From NCBI GenBank assembly GCA_024196135.1, contig JAMQCK010000920.1:1-13996 (forward strand): a DNA stretch of 13,996 nucleotides. The letters run 5' to 3'. This DNA is from Pleurotus ostreatus/Saccharomyces cerevisiae fusant (taxonomy: Eukaryota > Opisthokonta). Positions 1 through 9,815 of the stretch are shown here, in pieces. The notes below the pieces were generated by a model. It was not told the origin of the DNA. It worked only from the letters and a program-made list of their open reading frames with translations, and did not search any database. Positions within the stretch are counted from its first letter, which is position 1, and each line of letters starts with the position of its first letter. The position numbers and the translations under genes were made by a program.

Positions 1-870
1 CGCAACGCAGTTGGACATGTATGGAGCTATGCCGCTTCAGCGTCGCCCAGCGGTCTCTTGGGGCTGGATAATGTACTGCCCACCGGCCAGGACTAAAGAA
101 AGGCGACGGGGACACGATGCAAGCGCCTGGCAATTACAGAAATAGCGAAGGTCGCCTGATCGAGAAGAGACAGGCAGCGTATCGCGGACCAGTTCGGCAG
201 CGCTCGTCACTGAGGAATGCCTCGCTCACACTCAGGCTGGCCTGACGAGCGCGCTACGTGAGCTGCGCCCGCCCTTGACGAAGGTCAGTCGTACTCCTGA
301 GGGGCTGATGTTGACGCGTGTATGTTCGGCGCGAAGCTTAGGCGGGTGAAGTCGGTGCGCGGTCAATAGCGTCGGCGCAGCCTCGCGAAGTACTCGAGGG
401 AAACGACGAGTCGCAAGTAAGCTGTGCATCAGCGGCGAGGGATTGCAAAGAGCGCAATGGGGAGAGAATGAGTTGGCTGACGCGGATTCAGAAACACGAC
501 CTGCCGGCGCTTGAGGACGATAGTAAGGAGGGCAACTCGGACCAGGAAAAGACTGCAGATGGCCCTCTGGTATCACCACAGCTACTCAGAAAACTTAGGT
601 ACGTACTTCGTGGTCTTTGCGTTGGAGAACATATCTAAAGAACTTCGCAGCCATCTGTCGCCGTTCGAATCCGTCGCAGAGAAGCGGCATCATCTACACA
701 GAGACAAGTATAGCCGTGAATATTACACTGAAAGCCATGTAAAACATGCGAAGCCCCGACGATCCGCATGCGCCACGGAGGACCCCACGCTTCTACTTCC
801 TATTCTTACCGTCACCCATCGTCGTCTTCGAGACGAATTAACACTCACAGGCACTAGACTCGAACCCCGT
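1..870. other. No supportable gene; 3' flank of the MFS gene
   Basis: The frames here are short, lack recognisable domains, and show no convincing chain of exons. A 115-codon minus-strand frame (232-579) and the start of a long plus-strand frame (511 onward) resemble no family I know; the second half of the plus-strand frame is only the antisense of the last transporter exon. The stretch just below 871 is presumably the transporter's 3' UTR and terminator. I see no tRNA, clear repeat or transposon end. A gene with very short exons or a non-coding RNA could be missed. Confidence 0.5.
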
Positions 871-2917
871 TCACGACTCCATCCCCGCCGCCCTCACCCG
901 CTGCCTCACCTCCATGGCCCATCCCATAATGACCACGACCGCCGCGCCCACAAAGCACGTCCCAGTGTAGATGATCACCTTCTCGTACCGCCCGTCCGCG
1001 ACGTCGAAGCCGAGGTGGAGGGCGGAAGTGGTACCGTTCGACTCGCGAGCGGTCCGAAGTGCGGTCGACACCGGCGTCGAGAGGATGTTGCCGATACCGC
1101 GCGTGGCGAGGAGCCAGCCGAAGAGTGTGGTCGAGAGGTTGGGGTCGTCTGCGAAGGGCGAGAGTCGTCAGCAAATTTTAGGGTGCGGGTGATCTTACAG
1201 AATGAGAAACAATAGGTAGGGAAGAAGTACTCACTCGCCACCGGCTTAATGAATCCCGTCCACAGTGTCGCCCATCCAGCCGAGACGATGCCAAACGCAG
1301 CGCTGAAGACGATGAGTCCTGCGAAGGTGTAGGAGAGTACGCCCCAAAGGACGAAGGAGACGATAGCGCTGAGGATGAGCATCCCGAGGCCGAGACCCCA
1401 TGGGTCGAAGCGGTCGGAGAGGAGGCCGACAGCGAGACGACCAATGACCGAAGTAGCTGAAAGAGGGAAGTGAGTAATGGGATGGATGAAAGTGAGTTCA
1501 AATCGAGGAGGCGAGGTATTAGGGGGAGGGCGACGGGCGAAAGATGAGGAGCCATGTACACACCATTGAGGAGCGCCAAAGTCAAGTTCGACTTGCTCGC
1601 GCTGAGGTGGAGGTCGCTCGCGAAGGCTGATGTATTCGAAGTCAGAGCACACGCACTCAACGTCGAAAAGAACTCACTCGGCAGCCAAAGAAGCGGCACG
1701 AAGTACCCAAACGCCTGCAGTATGTTCGTCGTGAGCAGGAGCATGAACGACGGCTCCTTCCACCATTCCCGCCGATGCCTCGGCGCGGGCCCGCGTACCG
1801 CCGTATGCGCCTCCGGGAGCCGGCCTCTGACAAAGGGAAGGAAGGGCGCGAGGAACAAGAAGGTGGCGCCGGCGAAGATGCGGAGCGTGTTGGGAATGCC
1901 AAAGCGCGCTAGGAGCGGCGGGAAAGCGAGCGGGATAGCGATGCCACCGACGGAGGTTCCTAAGAAGACATGAATCGTGAGATGTCGAAGATGGAAGGAC
2001 CACCATGTATGGAGAGGACTGACCGGCAAACATGACGCCGTTAGCGATACCTCGGCGCTCGATGAACCACTGGGACATGTAGAAGATTGTCGGCGCGTAG
2101 ATGATAGCTGCGTATGATAGTAAAAACTCAGCTCAAGAGCCAAAAGTAGCCGTACTTACATCCGCCGATGGAATAGATGACGCCTTGCAACGCAAGCAGT
2201 TGGTTCACCTGAGACTGGATGAGTGAGCCCATCGAACGCGTAAGGATATCTGCTCACAGTAGTCGCCCAGCTCGACGCGAGGATGCTGATAGCGCACAAA
2301 ACCGTTCCAGACCATACGAGCGGCCGAGCGCATCGAGGGTATCGGCACAAAAGAGGATTAATGGCGGGTGCTAGCACTTGTAAGACCACAGTATAAAGAA
2401 GGACTACTCTACCTACAGGCACAGTGCATAATCCCAGATACGATTGGGCCAATGAGAGCGAGGAGCGATGTCGCATTACGCTGAGAGGAGTATTCCGGGT
2501 CGTCCAAGTAGGCTACGCGTATCAGATGGAGGAACAGCAGGAGTGGTGAATCTGCCTCACCATCGAGCAGTGTTCCGTAGGCTGTAGGGAAGCCCCAGAC
2601 GACGGTCTCTACCACGAAGGCTGCCGCGAGCTGGACGAGACTCGCATGAGCCAGCACCAATCCGGCGCGCCAGAACTCACGAATGACCACGCGCCAAAGC
2701 CTCTGTCTACTGGCGGAAGCTGAGATACTCCCGATGCAGAGGAAAAATGCGTCGACGAGCGAGCGAGATTGATTCTATCTGGGTCATCTTCCTCGACGAC
2801 CTGCACCGTTGCGCTCGACTGGGGAAGGGGAGTACGCGTGGCTAATTCCACCTCGTCTTCCGCGAAAAATTTCTTTTTTGACGATGCGCTCGCATGCTCG
2901 CTATAGGAGGAGATCAT
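871..2917 (-). CDS. MFS transporter, monocarboxylate (MCT/SLC16-like) type
   Basis: Probable plasma-membrane or organellar carrier for a small carboxylate; the substrate cannot be told from sequence. Ten exons on the minus strand (plus-strand coordinates): 2681-2917, 2561-2630, 2417-2512, 2258-2370, 2160-2208, 2024-2107, 1678-1959, 1564-1626, 1235-1456, 871-1148. All nine introns are GT..AG, 46-107 nt, and the joins keep frame throughout, giving 497 residues, normal for the family. The N-terminal 70 residues are hydrophilic and acidic. Residues 71-77 (DRGFGAW) match the fungal form of the MCT signature before TM1 (usually DGGFGAW; one G is R here). Other hallmarks are RYPRCARPLVW, ERRGIANGVMFAGTSVGG and the TM8-9 loop GRLAVGLLSDRFDPW. 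The protein ends KVIIYTGTCF plus a last helix and a short basic tail. The ATG at 2917 was chosen because it directly precedes the acidic N-terminus. It is divergent from the F-box pseudogene. No lesion was found. Confidence 0.93.
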
Positions 2918-2991
2918 GGTAGGAAGCAAGGGCTTGAATATGCTGCATGTTCGCCGAGATAAGACGTAAGGCAGAACATGAAGCGCACGCC

Positions 2992-3060
2992 ATTGGCCGC
3001 GGAGAACAAACAACACTCCTGAGTCACAATCGGATCGACGGCCGATGCGTCACATGTGAC
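2992..3060 (-). promoter_or_regulatory. Candidate promoter motif cluster upstream of the MFS gene
   Basis: Three motifs sit 75-143 bp upstream of the transporter ATG. A CCAAT box reads on the minus strand (ATTGG at 2992-2996). TGAGTCA at 3020-3026 is the exact Gcn4/AP-1-type bZIP core. GTCACATGTGAC at 3049-3060 is a perfect 12-bp palindrome containing CACATGTG and fits the Cbf1-type consensus RTCACRTG. The spacing suits transporter regulation, but the region also precedes the opposite-strand F-box pseudogene. Motif matches are seen; binding is inferred. Confidence 0.45.
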
Positions 3061-3317
3061 CGGAGGTCGCCGAATATCCTCCGCGTCTTGTTCTCCTCCT
3101 TCACTGTCGTCCGAACGGCTTTGTTCCGAACAAATTTAGCAGCATATTAACAGTAGGACGCGTTTTCCGGCTCGACAGCTTGCTTTCTCCTTGCAGCAAT
3201 GCCTCGGTACGTGATTGACATCGATATGGTCGACACGAATTGACGGCGACCAGCATATTATGTGATCTCCCTACTCACGAACTCAACGTGAGACTGGAGT
3301 ACGAGTCGAAGTTCACC

Positions 3318-4614
3318 ATGAGCTTGCCGGGCTTGAAGCTTCCACGCCGCCATCCAGTGCCCGACATCGACTCCGCCGTACGACGCGCTATTCGGGATAG
3401 TCCCCGTGGCTACTTCCCCTCTGCGCATGCTGAAAAGCACGATCTCGATGATGCTTTTACTGCCGTCGTCCGTATTGACCCGGCGGGCCTGCTACCTTTC
3501 GAGGTCATGTCGGCCATCTTCGTGCACGTCTACGATGCGGCGCTCCAATCGCGCACTCAGTCGCTTGCGTGAACAGGCAATGGCGGAGCATTGCGCTCGA
3601 GAGCCCCCGACTTTGGGCGGCCATCTCCGTCGGCCATTGGACGGAGTGCCCAAGCCGCTATACCAGACTGGCCCTGGCGCGCAGCAAGGAGATGCCGATC
3701 ACGGTCACCTGCATCTCGACGTCGGTGGACATCTTAAAGGTGTTCATGCGCCAGGTCATACCGCGCTCTGCACGGTGGAGGACTATCATCCTCTCCTGTT
3801 CGCCAGGCCTTTAGCCGGAGCGCATCTCCTATGGTCTATGATTTCAGTTTGCTTTCATGGACATCGGGTCCTCGACGCCCAGGGCATTCCGTCCGGATTC
3901 ACCCTCCTCCAACACGCCAGCAACGCGCGACAAATAGCGGTGCCGTGCAAGAATGGCTATCATCCGCCTCGCGCTTCCGGTGTCACAGTTCGTGACCGAC
4001 TTGGAGGTCTCAATTCGAAGGGAAGTCCAGTTCTCCGACTTTCTCGTCGCGCTCAAGTCACTGCCAAACATGCGAAACTTGGAGTTCACCTAACCCTTGT
4101 GATTCCCCGGCTTTCCTGCGTCGGGCGAAGTCGTACTGCCAGCGCTCACGTCCTTGACAATGGCTGCAGCTGGCTATTCTCTTTTCGAATCCATCGTTGC
4201 GGCCGCGCTGCAGAAGGTGATACTCAGAGACGAGGAGTACGGCAGCTATAGCGGTCTTTCGAGGTTCATAGAGCGCGGCGCTTCATTTGGCATGGCCTCT
4301 CTCGCTTCGAGCATCGCCTCTATGCCGTCCTCCTGGTCGCTCGGATCTATCGAAACGTACCTCAAGGACGTCGACTTTATTCCGGAGTTTTCTACTACGC
4401 ATCACTTGATTTGAAAATTGGTCTAACGACCTCATTCCCCTTCAGCTCGATAACCTTCTTTGCAGGCCACTATCAAGAAGAGCTTACGGTTTTCTCTGGA
4501 GTGAGTTCCTTAGCGATACTCGGGAAACTGGCGTCGAGAGACTCCGCACGTGGAATTACTCCCGTGCTTCCTATTCCGTTCATTCGTTTGTCGGTCCTGA
4601 CGCTCGTACCATGA
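3318..4614 (+). pseudogene. Decayed F-box/LRR-type protein
   Basis: Remnant of a substrate-receptor protein of the SCF ubiquitin ligase type. The first piece starts at ATG 3318 and carries the F-box start (AGLLPFEVMSAIFVHVYDA, about 3483-3539). The frame then slips by one base near 3537-3541, and the F-box resumes in another frame as VNRQWRSIALESPRLW (3569-3616). After TAG at 3812 the best match moves to a third frame (GFTLLQHASNARQIAV, about 3895-3942). It then slips back near 3965 (LPVSQFVTDLEVSIRREV, DFLVALKSLPNMRNLEFT), meets TAA 4091 and TGA 4100, and continues to TGA 4412. A further frame (SGVSSLAILGKLASRD, LPIPFIRLSVLTLV) looks like the usual C-terminal repeats and ends at 4614; weak traces may run to about 4740. 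At least three frame changes and several stops rule out one functional reading without many unusual introns. The boundaries are approximate. Confidence 0.8.
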
Positions 4615-4954
4615 TTGTTTCGTGACCGCGATCGCGGCTCCGAAGCCTAGGAGGACGACTCTCGGGACGGCTTGCTTTTCTACGCGAGGGCAGTCGTTCC
4701 TTGCGCAGATATCGTGTTTGGCCAGGCTACGACGGTCCCCGACGAGCGCGCCTGCAGCGCGCACGGGATATCGATTGCGCGTCATCCTGCGCGATGCATA
4801 TACCCGACTACATTGCTTATACCGCCTCTCACGCAACGCGCTCTGGCCATCCGCATGCGCTTCACGCCGCACCTGCTTTCGCAATGCGACTCTCACGCTC
4901 GGCATCGCGACGATTACCTCCTGCTGCTTCCCTATTTCATCCTTGCCATCAGCT
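4415..4954. other. Pseudogene tail and 5' flank of the monooxygenase gene
   Basis: The first 200 bases carry the probable end of the F-box pseudogene. From about 4750 to 4954 no coding signal is convincing, although several frames are open by chance in GC-rich sequence. A weak TATA-like GCATATAC lies near 4796-4803, and a pyrimidine-rich run (CTGCTGCTTCCCTATTTCATCC, split here as 4921-4931 and 4931-4942) stands just before the monooxygenase ATG, as is common for fungal start regions. Promoter assignment is inference. Confidence 0.4.
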
Positions 4955-7199
4955 ATGGGACGATGCCGACTTCGCGTGGCTATCTGGTGAGCTTACTTGG
5001 TCGGTCAGGCTTCGCGGGACTGACGCCAATTGTTACGTGAAGTGGCGCCGGGATCGGAGGACTCGTAGCCGCGCTCTGTCTAGCGCGCTACCCGGACATA
5101 GACATTACGGTCTACGAGGGCGCTTCTCGACTCGCGGAGGTGGGCGCGGGTATTGGCTTTTTGCTGAGTAAGTGCAAATCATCCGCGAAGCCGTAGTTGG
5201 CTTAACGACTAGGGAAACTCTCAAGCGGCTCGGCTTGGAGAAGGAGCTTATGGAGCGATCGTGCGTTGATGCAGGAGAGGAAGAAGGTCCGCCCGGTGGT
5301 ACATATGCGCGTGCTTGTTGCTAACGAAGGAGTGCAGACACGAAGTTTTTTTGCCGTAAGAGCGACCAGGCCGAGGGCTATCATTTCTACACCATACAAG
5401 GGAAAGGTCAGTCTCTTTGTCTACTTCTACATCTTCAACTTTGCTGATCTCGTCGTCTCATCACATCAGGCCGCCAACTTCGCGTCCACCGTGCCGATTT
5501 TCAGACCGTGCTCGTTGCGCGACTGAAGAAGCTCGGTCGCGACAACGTCGTGTGCTCGAAACGGCTCGCGTCTTACACCGACGCATCTTCGACCTTCGAC
5601 ACGCCCTCCTCTACTTCCTCCAGGTTCCTTCCCTCGCCCGACTATTTCTCTTCCGACTCTGCATGTTCGCCCGCCTTTCCCAGTGTGCCCTCCGCCGATA
5701 CCTCCTCTTCCTTCTCGACCTATCCTTCCGACGCGCACTGCCCTTTCTCCTCTCTCTCTTCGTCTTCCCCATCCGCCCTCCATCGTCCTAACGACCATCC
5801 TATCTCCCTCCGCTTCGAAGACGGCACGGTCGCGACGTGCGACGTACTCATCGGCGCGGACGGCCTTAAGTCGCGCGTGCGCATCGGGATGATGGAGCGG
5901 ATGGTGTCGGAGGCTACTCGACAGGCAAGAGCGGAGGGTGAACGGATTGACGCGAGCTTGGGAGAGGCGCAGGTTCTTGCGAGTCCAGCGGGGGCTGAAG
6001 CAGGACGCGCAGGGAAGAAAGCTGGACAGGCGGATGCGGACGCCCTCGTAGCGGCTGCGCACCCCGTCTGGAGTGGATTCGTCGCGTACCGCGTGCTCAT
6101 CTCGGCGAACAAGTTGAGGGAGCGCGCGCCCGAGCACTCGTTGCTTTCGAACCCTATGCTAGTGAGTTCTCTTCGCGGGCGTCGGGGCATAGGGCTGCAT
6201 ACTGACTTTCTGCTTATAGTACTTCGGGAAGAATGCGGTGCGTATTGACGGCGATTTCTTTCCTTCTACACCTGCTAAGGTCGAACTCCAGTGCATCGTC
6301 GGCTACTCCATCCAGAATGGCGCCTGCCTCAACGTTATCTTATTCACCTTCGACCCCGCGCAGGAGCACGGCGTGCACCCGGGCGAGTGGATGCGCAAGG
6401 CCGCGAAGGCCGAGTTTGCGGGCGCCTTCGAGGAATGGGAGCCGGAGGTGCAGGCGATGCTGGATGTGAGTGGGGTGGATGTTTGTACAACCCTCGAAGC
6501 TCGTGCTAGACGTCGACGAGACGCGCGTGCTCGACGAGTTAAAGCGGCGTTGGGGACGAGGCTAATGCGGAACAACAGTGCATAGACGGCGCGTTGAGGT
6601 GGGCGGTGCATACGACGAAGCCGCCTGGGTTGCCGACGTTCGTGCATGGGAGGACGGCGCTGCTGGGTGATGCGGTGAGTATACGCGCTTTGGGCACTGG
6701 CGCATGCGTCTGATAGCTTTTGCCAGGCTCATTCGATGACGCCCTTCCAAGGAAGCGGCGCGGGGCAGGCGGTCGAGGTAAGCCTTGATTCTAATCCAAC
6801 GATCTCTTACTGAACGGGCCATCGACTCGCAGGACGCATGGCTTCTCGCTCACCTTCTCGGTGATCCGTCCGTCACTCCCGACACCATCCCCAAAGCTCT
6901 TCGCGTATATGACGCTGCTCGCCGGCCTGTAGCTCAGGACGTGCAAGAGCGCTCGCGCGTTAACGGCCACCTTCTTGCACTCAACTACCGCGGCATTGAC
7001 TTTGACGCGCTGCAAGGAGAGGCTCAGCGTGCGGCGCTTATTGAGCTGGGCGAGCAGATGCAGCGCGACTGGGAATGGTGAGACGAGCTTCTTCTTGTCG
7101 AGCTTCGGCGCTAATGTCTCCTTTTTCAGGGCTTGGTCGACATCGACGGATGGGATGGTCCACGATAGCTTGGAAACTTTGCGAAAGGCGGTCTTATAG
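4955..7199 (+). CDS. FAD-dependent monooxygenase (salicylate-hydroxylase-like), one phase break
   Basis: NAD(P)H-dependent flavoprotein hydroxylase family; the likely substrate is an aromatic or polyketide-like compound. Exons: 4955-4986, 5043-5167, 5213-5298, 5338-5406, 5470-6161, 6220-6237, 6292-6465, 6579-6674, 6727-6777, 6833-7077, 7130-7199; introns are GT..AG. The ATG at 4955 gives RLRVAI and, after splicing, CGAGIGGL (Rossmann GxGxxG, residues 12-17), then TVYE (ribose-binding Glu36) and EVGAGIG. Downstream are RVHRADF, the DG motif (CDVLIGADGLKSRVR, about 5840-5880) and the FAD-ribityl GD motif (ALLGDAAHSMTPFQGSGAG, about 6655-6762). The protein ends with the family's usual DWEWAW helix and GMVHDSLETL tail. 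The exon sum is 1658 nt, one short of a multiple of three: exon 2 ends in phase 1, but exon 3 (ETLKRLGLEKELMERS) needs one more base. An extra G in the GGG run at 5212-5214 would give a conserved Arg and restore frame. About 550 residues, longer than the usual 430-480, owing to a serine-rich insert (about 5583-5790) and an Ala/Glu-rich linker (about 5920-6055). It may be a recent pseudogene or carry a sequence error. Confidence 0.85.
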
Positions 7200-7573
7200 C
7201 CTGCGTAGGTCTTGTGTTCGGCGTGTTTCTCGACACTGTATCTTGATAAGGCTCGGATTTTCTGGGTTAGGTTCGACAGAATGTATCATTAGATCTTATA
7301 GGTACCCTCAGTGTATCATACCGCCTTCGAACTTGCCAATTATACCCCATGCTGGCTTCTTTTCACCCCGCTCGACGCGATCCGCCGGACGTATCGAAGC
7401 GTGGGAACTGCACCCCTTTCGTTCGCGTGGCGTCGATGCTCGCGCTCACCCTCTTGCTTTCGACCGTCACCTCGCTGGGCACGATATCAGCCGCCTTTGA
7501 AGTACAATTCAAGCATTCGTCGTCCCTTATTTGATCCTTGACAGGCGAATCTATCAGGCAGTTCGAAAGTAGG
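7200..7573. other. Intergenic, no gene seen
   Basis: Monooxygenase 3' flank and F-box promoter. A 61-codon plus-strand frame (7349-7534) has a hydrophobic stretch but no family resemblance and ends just before the F-box gene. CTTGACAG at 7537-7544 could be a 3' splice site joining an upstream exon to the F-box gene, but no upstream coding signal is strong enough to call. Confidence 0.45.
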
Positions 7574-9026
7574 ATGTCGGACGTCATCGCGGAATTCATA
7601 ATGCAACTCGAGGTATGGCCTCGTCCAGCGAGCGTTGCAATGCCCCAGGATGCGCCCATAGGAAGGCTCCCTCCAGAGATCTTGTCTCAAATCCTCCTTC
7701 GAAGCGTTGAAAACCTCACGAGAAGAGCCGCGCTCTACTTCGTCCTATCGTGCATCAACTTCGTGTGCGTCGACTGGCGCAACACCGCGCTCGACACGCC
7801 TCAGCTGTTCTCCTCAATCGATCTGGATCTTTTTCGCGACAAGCCAGAAGTCGTGGAGTTTCTACTTGCGCATGCGGGCGCCGTTCCTCTGCACCTCGCA
7901 GCCGACTCGGGCTATGTCGAATGGAAGGAGTTCGCACCATTGCTGCAGGATTTTGCTTCACGATGGGCGTCAATAGCGCTAAGCGCCTCCTCTGAGCACT
8001 TCGCAGACTTCAGGGGCATTGAGCTTTCCTTGCTCGAAGACCTTGACGTCGTCCTTACTCCGCCCTGCATACACCGCTGCCTTGGTTTCGTCGCCCGCGC
8101 ACCACGATTGCGAAAACTGGTCGTCTGTAGCCCGGTAGAATGTGGTACGCCGCTTGTTTCTTGACGCGAACCTGTACTTAAATGGCTAATCTAGGTCCAG
8201 ACGAAGGATATCACACTGACTTCTTCCTCGACGTATTGCTGCATTGCGCCTCAACTCTCGAAGAGCTCGAGCTCAGGATGGAGACGTGGAGGAATCACAC
8301 CGACTGCCTTCCGAAGTCGTACGCGCCCATAACGCTGCCCCGGCTATCTTCCGCTCGCCTCTCTCAGTACACGCACACCGTCTTGGGCTACGTTGTTGCC
8401 CCGCGACTCGCTCGCCTCGAACTTTGTCTCTCTACCGAGGCCTCAGGTGATGGAGACGTCTTCACATCGCTCCTGGCGCTCCTTGATCGCGGGCCGAACT
8501 CCATCGATTCCTTGACCGTCGAGCATGTCTTCGTCGAATCACCCGTCGACTTCGTGCGCTGTCTTCACAAGCTTACGCGTTTGACCACGTTGAAGATCGA
8601 GGGATATCCGGGGACACGGACGCTCATGGATACGACGACTCTGAAGGTATTGAATCGGTCGGCGATGCTCCCGAACCTACAAAACATCGTCGTACACTAC
8701 TTGGGTGGCATCTGGCCAGCGACGCTCGATATGTGGTACGCACTCCTGGATTGGAGAAGTCAGGAGAGGACATGCGAAGGAGTCGTGGTCAAGGCGCTTA
8801 CCAAGATCGATACAGACGTGCCCGACGTCAGTCTGCGCGCGTCTTCGCCGGACTACGGCAGCGCGCTCTTCGATTCATGGGCATGCATGCCAACATGTCT
8901 CGCACTAGACGAGTTTCGGGAAATTCTACTCTCAGGTGCGCGATTGCATTCTACGGATAGCAGGACAGTACTGACGCTTCTCTAGCGCTTATATATCTCT
9001 TTCTCGAATGTATCTCCATCGACTGA
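7574..9026 (+). CDS. F-box protein with LRR-like C-terminal part
   Basis: Probable adaptor that binds Skp1 through its F-box and presents targets to an SCF ubiquitin ligase. Exons 7574-8144, 8195-8935 and 8986-9026, with two 50-nt GT..AG introns (branch sites CTAAT at about 8187 and CTGAC at 8971), give 450 residues. The F-box covers about residues 29-80: LPPEILSQILL, then CVDWRNTALDTPQLFSSI. After it come repeated hydrophobic stretches of the irregular LRR kind typical of Agaricomycete F-box proteins (CASTLEELELRM, APRLARLELCL, LHKLTRLTTLKIEG, MLPNLQNIVVHYLGG). ATG 7574 is the first in frame; ATG 7601 or the ATG before PQDAPIG could also serve. If the last intron is retained, translation ends at TAG 8983-8985 instead. 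Unlike its relative at 3318-4614 it has no lesion. Targets are unknown; such genes turn over fast by duplication and loss. Confidence 0.87.
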
Positions 9027-9486
9027 ACCACTATGCGACGCAATTCGACGTCCTTTCTCGAGGTCTCTCCGCCCCTTTCAAGGTACGCACCTCCGATATG
9101 CGTCTAACCCCCTGCCCAATTCCAAGCGCGCGCCTGGATCAATGCCATCAATTTTCTCCGATCACGCTGAAACCGGCGCCATTCGACGCGCAGACATCGA
9201 TAACCTACCAGCGCCCATGTTCGTTAGGGTTAGAAAGGCCGGGAAGGTAGGGATAATGGGCGAGGAAGTGCCAGGCGTCTCACCGGAATCCGATCAGACG
9301 TCAGCGGCTTCCGGCCACACGTTACCGCTTCCCATCAGACGCTTCGGCAAATGCCGCGCCTGTTCGCCCACTCAGTTTCCTCTCATTTCTAGTGTGTTTT
9401 GGGCACACACGCAGTGCCAAATGTGATTAGAGTTAGGATTACCACATCCCATGTTGTATGCAGCTCAATGACCACGGAAAAATGAG
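9027..9486. other. Gene-poor transition into the repeat block
   Basis: A 94-codon frame at 9142-9426 has no recognisable domain and runs into repeat-like sequence. From about 9285 the sequence carries weak echoes of the downstream array (CCGGCCACACG, CAGACGCTTC, GGGCACACACGC), so it may be an older, decayed unit. A telomere-like 10-mer TTAGGGTTAG sits at 9224-9233. Confidence 0.4.
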
Positions 9487-9541
9487 TTTAGGCCCGGTCG
9501 CACACGTCCTGGGAAGCGTTTTGTGATCCCATCAGTAGTTT

Positions 9542-9675
9542 CCCGTCACACGCCTGTGATTCCGGTCACACGCCTGTGATTCCGGTCACACGCTTGCTGA
9601 TCCCGTCACACGCTTCCATCACACCTTCCATTCCCGGCAGACGCTTGATGCTATTCCGGGCACACGCTTGCTGAT
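9542..9675 (+). repeat. 20-bp sub-repeats, CCGGTCACACGCYTGNTGAT type
   Basis: Four copies are head to tail at 9542-9561, 9562-9581, 9582-9601 and 9602-9621; the first two differ at one base and the last diverges at its end. Two more lie at 9633-9652 (CCCGGCAGACGCTTGATGCT) and 9656-9675 (CCGGGCACACGCTTGCTGAT). Units 2 and 3 keep fewer copies. Confidence 0.85.
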
Positions 9676-9712
9676 CCCATCAATATAGCTTGGCTCACGC
9701 CCGGCCTCAGAC

Positions 9713-9715
9713 TTA
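9713..9715. repeat. TTA target-site duplication, left copy
   Basis: TTA directly precedes the transposon's first base and is repeated directly after its last base (12997-12999). A 3-bp TWA duplication is the hallmark of PIF/Harbinger insertion. Confidence 0.93.
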
Positions 9716-9805
9716 GGCCCCGTTCGGCATGAAATGTCCGGCGAAGTGCGGGCAAGTCAGGTCTGGCACGTGAGGGGGGAAAGGCCGGCGGCATCGCGCG
9801 GACTT
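9716..9805 (+). repeat. Left terminal inverted repeat
   Basis: 90 bp matching the reverse complement of 12907-12996 with one difference (G at 9784 here against T in the other arm). It contains a CACGTG palindrome at 9767-9772 and a GGGGGG run. Similarity to the right end stops after GCGCGGACTT. An ATG in the repeat opens a short frame in both arms, which is a by-product. Confidence 0.95.
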
Positions 9806-9815
9806 GCCGCCACTG

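Larger units (their letters stand above)
9487..9715. repeat. Tandem repeat unit 1, left half (interrupted by the transposon)
   Basis: First recognisable unit of an array of about 300-350 bp. It runs from GGCCCGGTCGCACAC through CCTGGGAAGCGTTTTGTGAT to CCTCAGACTTA, where the transposon interrupts it; its continuation is at 13000-13120. Its closest relatives are units 2 and 3. It has only one GGTCGCACAC decamer but the most 20-bp sub-repeats. Confidence 0.85.

Noticed and set aside
232..579. Minus-strand 115-codon open frame
   Set aside because: No recognisable domain, no supporting exon structure, ordinary composition. Not enough to call a gene.
511..1215. Plus-strand 234-codon open frame
   Set aside because: Its second half is the exact antisense of the last transporter exon and its intron; the first half shows no domain. 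GC-rich antisense frames are often open.
4510..4905. Minus-strand 131-codon open frame before the monooxygenase
   Set aside because: No motif or family resemblance; it overlaps the legible F-box pseudogene tail on the other strand.
5466..6137. Minus-strand 223-codon open frame opposite the monooxygenase
   Set aside because: It is Arg/Gly-rich and antisense to the serine-rich exon, while the plus frame carries the family motifs.
7349..7534. Short frame with a hydrophobic segment, possible secreted peptide or upstream F-box exon
   Set aside because: The hydrophobic stretch is not at the N-terminus, there is no family match, and the F-box gene has good in-frame ATGs of its own.
9142..9426. 94-codon plus-strand frame left of the array
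   Set aside because: No domain; it runs into decayed repeat-like sequence.
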